Below are positions 20,359 through 24,062 of a stretch of 24,062 nt of DNA, in pieces (the stretch's first letter is position 1; each line of letters begins with the position of its first letter). Where the stretch lies: the NCBI GenBank assembly GCA_902496115.1, contig CABUZK010000028.1, forward strand, positions 1 through 24,062, written 5' to 3'. The notes beneath the pieces were generated by a model. It did not search any database and was not told the origin of the DNA. It saw only the letters and a program-made list of their open reading frames with translations. The position numbers were made by a program, and so were the translations under genes. The DNA comes from an uncultured Collinsella sp. Its GTDB lineage: Bacteria > Actinomycetota > Coriobacteriia > Coriobacteriales > Coriobacteriaceae.

Positions 20359-22668
20359 ATGGCATTGACCCCCAACGAGGCATATGCGGCCAAGCAGCCG
20401 TTTGTGGACAAGGAGACGCTCGAGCATATCGTCGAGCAGTTCCCCACGCCGTTTCATCTATATGACGAGGCGGGCATCCGCCGCAACATGCAAGAGGTGC
20501 GCGATGCCTTTGCATGGAACCCGGGCTTTAAGGAATACTTTGCCGTCAAGGCAAATCCCAACCCGGCGCTCATCTCCATTCTCAACGAATACGGCTGCGG
20601 CTGCGATTGCTCGAGCTATACCGAGCTCATGATTGCCCGCTCGCTGGGCATCACGGGACACGACATCATGTTCTCGTCCAACGACACGCCGGCTGCCGAC
20701 TTTGAGCTCGCCGACAAGCTGGGCGCCATCGTCAACTTTGACGACATCAGCCACATCGAATTCTTTGAGCGCGTTGCGGGGCCCATCCCCAAGACGGTCA
20801 GCTGCCGCTTTAATCCGGGCGGCTTGTTCCAGCTCTCCAACGGCATCATGGATAACCCCGGCGACTCCAAATACGGCATGACCACCGAGCAACTCTTCGA
20901 GGCCTTCCACATGCTCAAAGCCAAAGGCGCCGAGGACTTTGGCATCCACGCATTCCTTGCCAGCAACACCGTCACCAACGACTACTACCCCAAGCTCGCG
21001 CGCATCCTCTTTGAGCTTGCCGTGCGCCTGGAGCGCGAGACCGGCGCACATGTCGCCTTCATCAATCTGTCCGGCGGCGTCGGCATCCCCTATCTACCCG
21101 AGCAGCAGGCCAACGACATTCACGCCATCGGCGAGGGGGTGCACGCGGCCTACGACGAGATCCTAGTTCCCGCCGGTATGGGCGATGTGGCCATCTGCAC
21201 CGAGATGGGCCGCTTTATGATGGGGCCCTACGGCTGCCTGGTCACCAAGGCTATCCACGAAAAGCAGATCTACAAGGACTATATCGGTGTCGACGCAAGC
21301 GCCGTCGATCTGATCCGCCCTGCCATGTATGGCGCTTACCACCACATTACGGTGATGGGTCAGCCGGGTGGCGCCGGCAAGACCGCAGCACCCGTTACGG
21401 ACACCTACGACATCACGGGCAACCTATGCGAGAACAACGACAAGTTCGCCATCGATCGTGAGCTGCCGCATATCGACATGGGTGATGTGCTCGTGATTCA
21501 CGATACCGGCGCGCATGGCTACTCCATGGGCTACAACTACAACGGCCGTCTGCGCTCCGCCGAGGTGCTGCTGCGCCCCGATGGCTCGGCCGACCTCATC
21601 CGCCGCGCCGAGCGCCCGGGCGATTACTTTGCCACACTCGACGTGCTGCCGAGCGGCCGAGAGCTGCTGGCCAAGTCGCGCGCCGAAAGTGCTCGCCGTC
21701 GCGCCCAAGACGAGCGCCTGGCAGTCGCCGCCCAATGGAACAAACGCATCCAGGTCGCGGACGCGAAGGAGAAGAACATGGACATCCGCAATCTTGAGGG
21801 CTCGATCGTCGCCCTTGTTACGCCGTTTAAAAAGGACGGCAGCGTCGACTTTGACGCGCTCGAACGCCTTATCGATTTCCACCTGCAAAACGGCACCGAT
21901 GCCATCCTCACCCTGGGCACCACCGGCGAGAGCGCCACGATGACCGATGACGAGGACAACTCCGTCGTCGCCGCAGTGGTCAAGCAAGTTGCAGGACGCG
22001 TCCCCGTCATCGCCGGCTCGGGCTCTAACTCCACGCAGACGATGCTCACCAAGTCGCTCACCTACCAGGGCCTGGGCGCCGACGGTCTGCTGCTCATCAC
22101 CCCCTACTACAACAAGTCCAACGAAGAGGGCATCTATCAGCACTTTAAGACCGTCGCCGATGCTGTGGACATCCCCTGCATCCTGTACAACATCCCCGGC
22201 CGCTGCGGCTGCGGCATCAGCGAGCGCAACGTAGAGCGCTTGGCCGCGCACCCCAACATCATGGGGATCAAGGAAGCCTCGGGCAACGTCGCCTACGCGG
22301 CCAAGATCGCCCACCTGTTGTCCGACGACTTCCGCATGTACTCGGGCGAGGACGCGCTCACCGTGCCGCTCATGAGCCTGGGCGCCTCGGGCACCATCAG
22401 CGTGTGGGCCGATGTTCAGCCGCAGCTTGTGCATGACATGTGCCGCGCCTATCTGGACGGCGACGTGGAGCGCGCCCGCGATATCCAGATTGCCGGCCAG
22501 CCGCTCATCAATGCCCTCTTTAGCGAGGTCAACCCCATCCCCGTCAAGGAGGCGCTCGCCCAGATGGGTATGATCGAGGCAAACTACCGCATGCCGCTGT
22601 GCCCCATGGCAGACGACACACGCGCTGCACTTACCGATGCTCTGAAGGGAGCTGGTCTACTTGATTAA
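20359..22668 (+). CDS. lysA-dapA: LysA-DapA fusion: diaminopimelate decarboxylase plus dihydrodipicolinate synthase in one frame
   Basis: One uninterrupted frame of 769 residues joins the last and the first enzyme of lysine synthesis. Residues 1-430 are a PLP-dependent diaminopimelate decarboxylase: EYFAVKANPNP (PLP Lys64), SCRFNPGG, LSGGVGIPY, TEMGR (EPGR in most) and GNLCENNDKFA (catalytic Cys357); the usual HIGS is replaced by HAFLASNT, a divergent branch. Residues 431-473 are a basic, Ala/Arg-rich linker. Residues 474-769 (296 aa, the normal DapA length) are 4-hydroxy-tetrahydrodipicolinate synthase: TTGES (521-525), ITPYYNKSNEEG, YNIPGR (Tyr610) and GIKEASGN (Schiff-base Lys638). An internal ATG (21778) has a perfect AAGGAG site, so free DapA may also be made. 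The next gene, dapB, overlaps by eight bases. Confidence 0.85.
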   Translation: MALTPNEAYAAKQPFVDKETLEHIVEQFPTPFHLYDEAGIRRNMQEVRDAFAWNPGFKEYFAVKANPNPALISILNEYGCGCDCSSYTELMIARSLGITGHDIMFSSNDTPAADFELADKLGAIVNFDDISHIEFFERVAGPIPKTVSCRFNPGGLFQLSNGIMDNPGDSKYGMTTEQLFEAFHMLKAKGAEDFGIHAFLASNTVTNDYYPKLARILFELAVRLERETGAHVAFINLSGGVGIPYLPEQQANDIHAIGEGVHAAYDEILVPAGMGDVAICTEMGRFMMGPYGCLVTKAIHEKQIYKDYIGVDASAVDLIRPAMYGAYHHITVMGQPGGAGKTAAPVTDTYDITGNLCENNDKFAIDRELPHIDMGDVLVIHDTGAHGYSMGYNYNGRLRSAEVLLRPDGSADLIRRAERPGDYFATLDVLPSGRELLAKSRAESARRRAQDERLAVAAQWNKRIQVADAKEKNMDIRNLEGSIVALVTPFKKDGSVDFDALERLIDFHLQNGTDAILTLGTTGESATMTDDEDNSVVAAVVKQVAGRVPVIAGSGSNSTQTMLTKSLTYQGLGADGLLLITPYYNKSNEEGIYQHFKTVADAVDIPCILYNIPGRCGCGISERNVERLAAHPNIMGIKEASGNVAYAAKIAHLLSDDFRMYSGEDALTVPLMSLGASGTISVWADVQPQLVHDMCRAYLDGDVERARDIQIAGQPLINALFSEVNPIPVKEALAQMGMIEANYRMPLCPMADDTRAALTDALKGAGLLD
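21766..21780 (+). promoter_or_regulatory. dapA: Internal ribosome site and ATG at the LysA-DapA junction
   Basis: AAGGAG (21766-21771) stands six bases before ATG 21778, the natural first codon of the DapA domain, though no stop codon precedes it in frame. It may be a relic of two separate genes or a working start that yields DapA alone (21778-22668). Confidence 0.6.
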
Positions 22669-23401
22669 GACCGTCATTATGGGAACGGGCCGCATGGGCT
22701 CGCTCATCCGCACCACCGCCGAGGGCGTTGTCGACGCCGCCGGTCAGCCCGTTTTTGATATCGTCGCCCAGATCGGTTTTGATCTGTCCGAGCTCGAGAG
22801 CGCCCCGGCAGCCGACGTCATCATCGACTTCTCGAACGTCGTGACCTTCGATGCCGTCGTCGCCTATGTCGAGCGCACGGGTGCCGCACTCGTTTCCGGC
22901 ACCACGGGCTATACGCCCGAGCAGATGGATCACCTGCGCGAGCTGGGTCAGAACGCCCGTGTTATGCACTCGGGCAACTACTCTATCGGTATCGCCGCCC
23001 TGCGCCATCTGGTTGCCCAGGCCACGCGCGAGCTGCCCGGCTTTGACTGCGAGATTGTCGAGACGCACCACAGCCAAAAGGTCGACGCTCCCAGCGGCAC
23101 CGCCAAGCTGCTACTCGACGCCGTGGTCGAGGCCGAGCCTGAGGCTGGCTACCACCCCGTCTATGGCCGCGAGGGCATGTGCGGCGCGCGCGACCCCAAG
23201 GAGATCGGCATGCACTCGCTGCGCGGCGGCACCGTCGCCGGCGTGCACGAGGTAAGCTTTTTCGGCCAGGACGAGGAGGTCACGCTCACGCACCGCGCCA
23301 CGAGCCGTCAGATCTTCGTCAACGGCGCCCTGGCAGCCGCGCAGAAGCTCGTCACCCGCGAGCCTGGCTTCTATACGTTCGACCAGGTCATGTTTGCCTA
23401 A
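22661..23401 (+). CDS. dapB: 4-hydroxy-tetrahydrodipicolinate reductase
   Basis: A 246-residue cytoplasmic enzyme that reduces the product of DapA with NAD(P)H. It has the Rossmann loop VIMGTGRMGS (near 5-14), VIIDFSN, GTTGYTPEQ, the core MHSGNYSIGI (SANFSIG in most) and ETHHSQKVDAPSGTA, which holds the catalytic His-His pair and Lys. The C-terminal RATSRQIFVNGALAAA is standard. It starts at TTG 22661, inside the end of dapA (eight-base overlap), with AAGGGAG (22645-22651) ahead, so translation is coupled. Length is a little below the usual 250-270. Confidence 0.95.
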   Translation: MIKTVIMGTGRMGSLIRTTAEGVVDAAGQPVFDIVAQIGFDLSELESAPAADVIIDFSNVVTFDAVVAYVERTGAALVSGTTGYTPEQMDHLRELGQNARVMHSGNYSIGIAALRHLVAQATRELPGFDCEIVETHHSQKVDAPSGTAKLLLDAVVEAEPEAGYHPVYGREGMCGARDPKEIGMHSLRGGTVAGVHEVSFFGQDEEVTLTHRATSRQIFVNGALAAAQKLVTREPGFYTFDQVMFA

Positions 23402-23440
23402 CCAGGTATCAACCGGATCCACTCAAAGGAGAGACAGCAA

Positions 23441-24062
23441 ATGAGTAATGCAGCCGAGATGGATGCACAGGAGATTATCAACTACATCGCAACCGCGCCC
23501 AAGAAAACGCCCGTCAAACTGTACGTGCGCGAAAAGCCGGGCATGAAGGTCCAGTGGGGCAATGCGCACGTCTACGGCGGTCGTCGTGGCAAGACCGTCT
23601 TTGGTGACTGGGATGAGCTCAAGGCACTCCTCGACGCCAACGCCGACTCCATCGACTACTACGACGTAGAGAACGACTGCCGCAACTCCGCCGTGCCCAT
23701 GCTCGACCTCAAGGGCATCAACGCCCGCATCGAGCCGGGCGCGATTATCCGTGACCGCGTCGAGATCGGCGACCGCGCCGTCATCATGATGGGTGCCATT
23801 ATCAACATCGGCTCCGTCATTGGCGAAGGCTCCATGATCGACATGGGCGCCGTGCTGGGCGGCCGCGCCACCGTGGGCAAGAACTGCCACATCGGCGCCG
23901 GCACCGTGCTGGCAGGCGTTGTGGAGCCCGCCAGCGCCACGCCCGTCATCATCGAAGACGATGTCATGATCGGCGCCAACGCCGTGGTCCTGGAGGGTGT
24001 GCACGTAGGCAAGGGCGCCGTCGTTGCCGCCGGCGCCGTGTGCGTCGAGGACGTCCCCGCCG
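23441..24062 (+). CDS. dapH: Tetrahydrodipicolinate N-acetyltransferase (3' cut by window edge)
   Basis: The first 207 residues of a left-handed beta-helix acetyltransferase. The N-terminal domain (MDAQEIINYIATAPKKTPVKLYV, then VVFGDWDEL-like and YDVENDCRNSAVPMLDLKGINARIEPG) and the hexapeptide repeats from about residue 85 (IEPGAI, IGDRAV, INIGSVIGEGSMIDMGAVLGGRATVGKNCHIGAGTVLAGVVEP) match Bacillus DapH almost word for word. It acetylates tetrahydrodipicolinate with acetyl-CoA, opening the acetylase branch to DAP; the deacetylase is the divergent M20D gene. AAAGGAG precedes ATG 23441. About 25-35 residues are missing at the C-terminus if it has the usual length. Confidence 0.95.
   Translation, partial: MSNAAEMDAQEIINYIATAPKKTPVKLYVREKPGMKVQWGNAHVYGGRRGKTVFGDWDELKALLDANADSIDYYDVENDCRNSAVPMLDLKGINARIEPGAIIRDRVEIGDRAVIMMGAIINIGSVIGEGSMIDMGAVLGGRATVGKNCHIGAGTVLAGVVEPASATPVIIEDDVMIGANAVVLEGVHVGKGAVVAAGAVCVEDVPA

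Noticed and set aside
1..24062. CRISPR array, prophage, integrase or attachment sites
   Set aside because: No regularly spaced direct repeats, phage genes, integrase or transposase were found on either strand.

Overview
The window looks like the chromosome of a high-GC, Gram-positive gut actinobacterium of the class Coriobacteriia, most like Collinsella. This is an inference from codon use, AAAGGAG-type ribosome sites, the mix of gene families and general resemblance; no 16S or other marker gene is present. Gene density is high, and I see no tRNA, rRNA, CRISPR array, phage or intact insertion sequence.

Left part (1-4430, + strand). The tail of a membrane-anchored C69-type dipeptidase is followed by a tryptophan-uptake locus: a 22-residue leader peptide with three consecutive Trp codons, an intrinsic terminator, a TrpP-family ECF substrate-binding membrane protein, a double-ATPase EcfA fusion and EcfT. 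This reads as a dedicated ECF tryptophan transporter controlled by Trp-tRNA-dependent attenuation. Two inverted-repeat elements sit between the S component and the ATPase.

Next (4488-6575, - strand) comes an ATP-grasp ligase and an Asp/Glu racemase, a pair that fits D-aspartate supply and addition to a peptidoglycan side chain. A 314-base gap with TCAAGTT/AACTTGA dyads leads to a secreted coiled-coil cell-wall hydrolase (6890-8023). On the - strand, 8063-10445, are a membrane-anchored Ser/Thr kinase, a small helix-turn-helix protein and an anchored FxLYD-type protein.

The centre (10667-17650, + strand) is a probable catabolic operon: a large old-yellow-enzyme/Fe-S/FAD reductase, both subunits of aconitase X, an M20 metallopeptidase and an MFS transporter. 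The likely logic is import, amide cleavage, dehydration of a hydroxy acid and reduction of the resulting double bond. The substrate is unknown.

The right part has a small membrane protein and a HigBA toxin-antitoxin pair on the - strand, then the diaminopimelate/lysine locus. An M20D deacetylase is divergent from a lysine-riboswitch-controlled operon that encodes LysA and DapA as one uninterrupted reading frame, followed by dapB and dapH (cut by the window end). DapH plus an M20D deacetylase points to the acetylase branch of DAP synthesis. The most notable items are the Trp-leader/ECF locus, the LysA-DapA fusion with an internal ribosome site, and the aconitase X/reductase operon.
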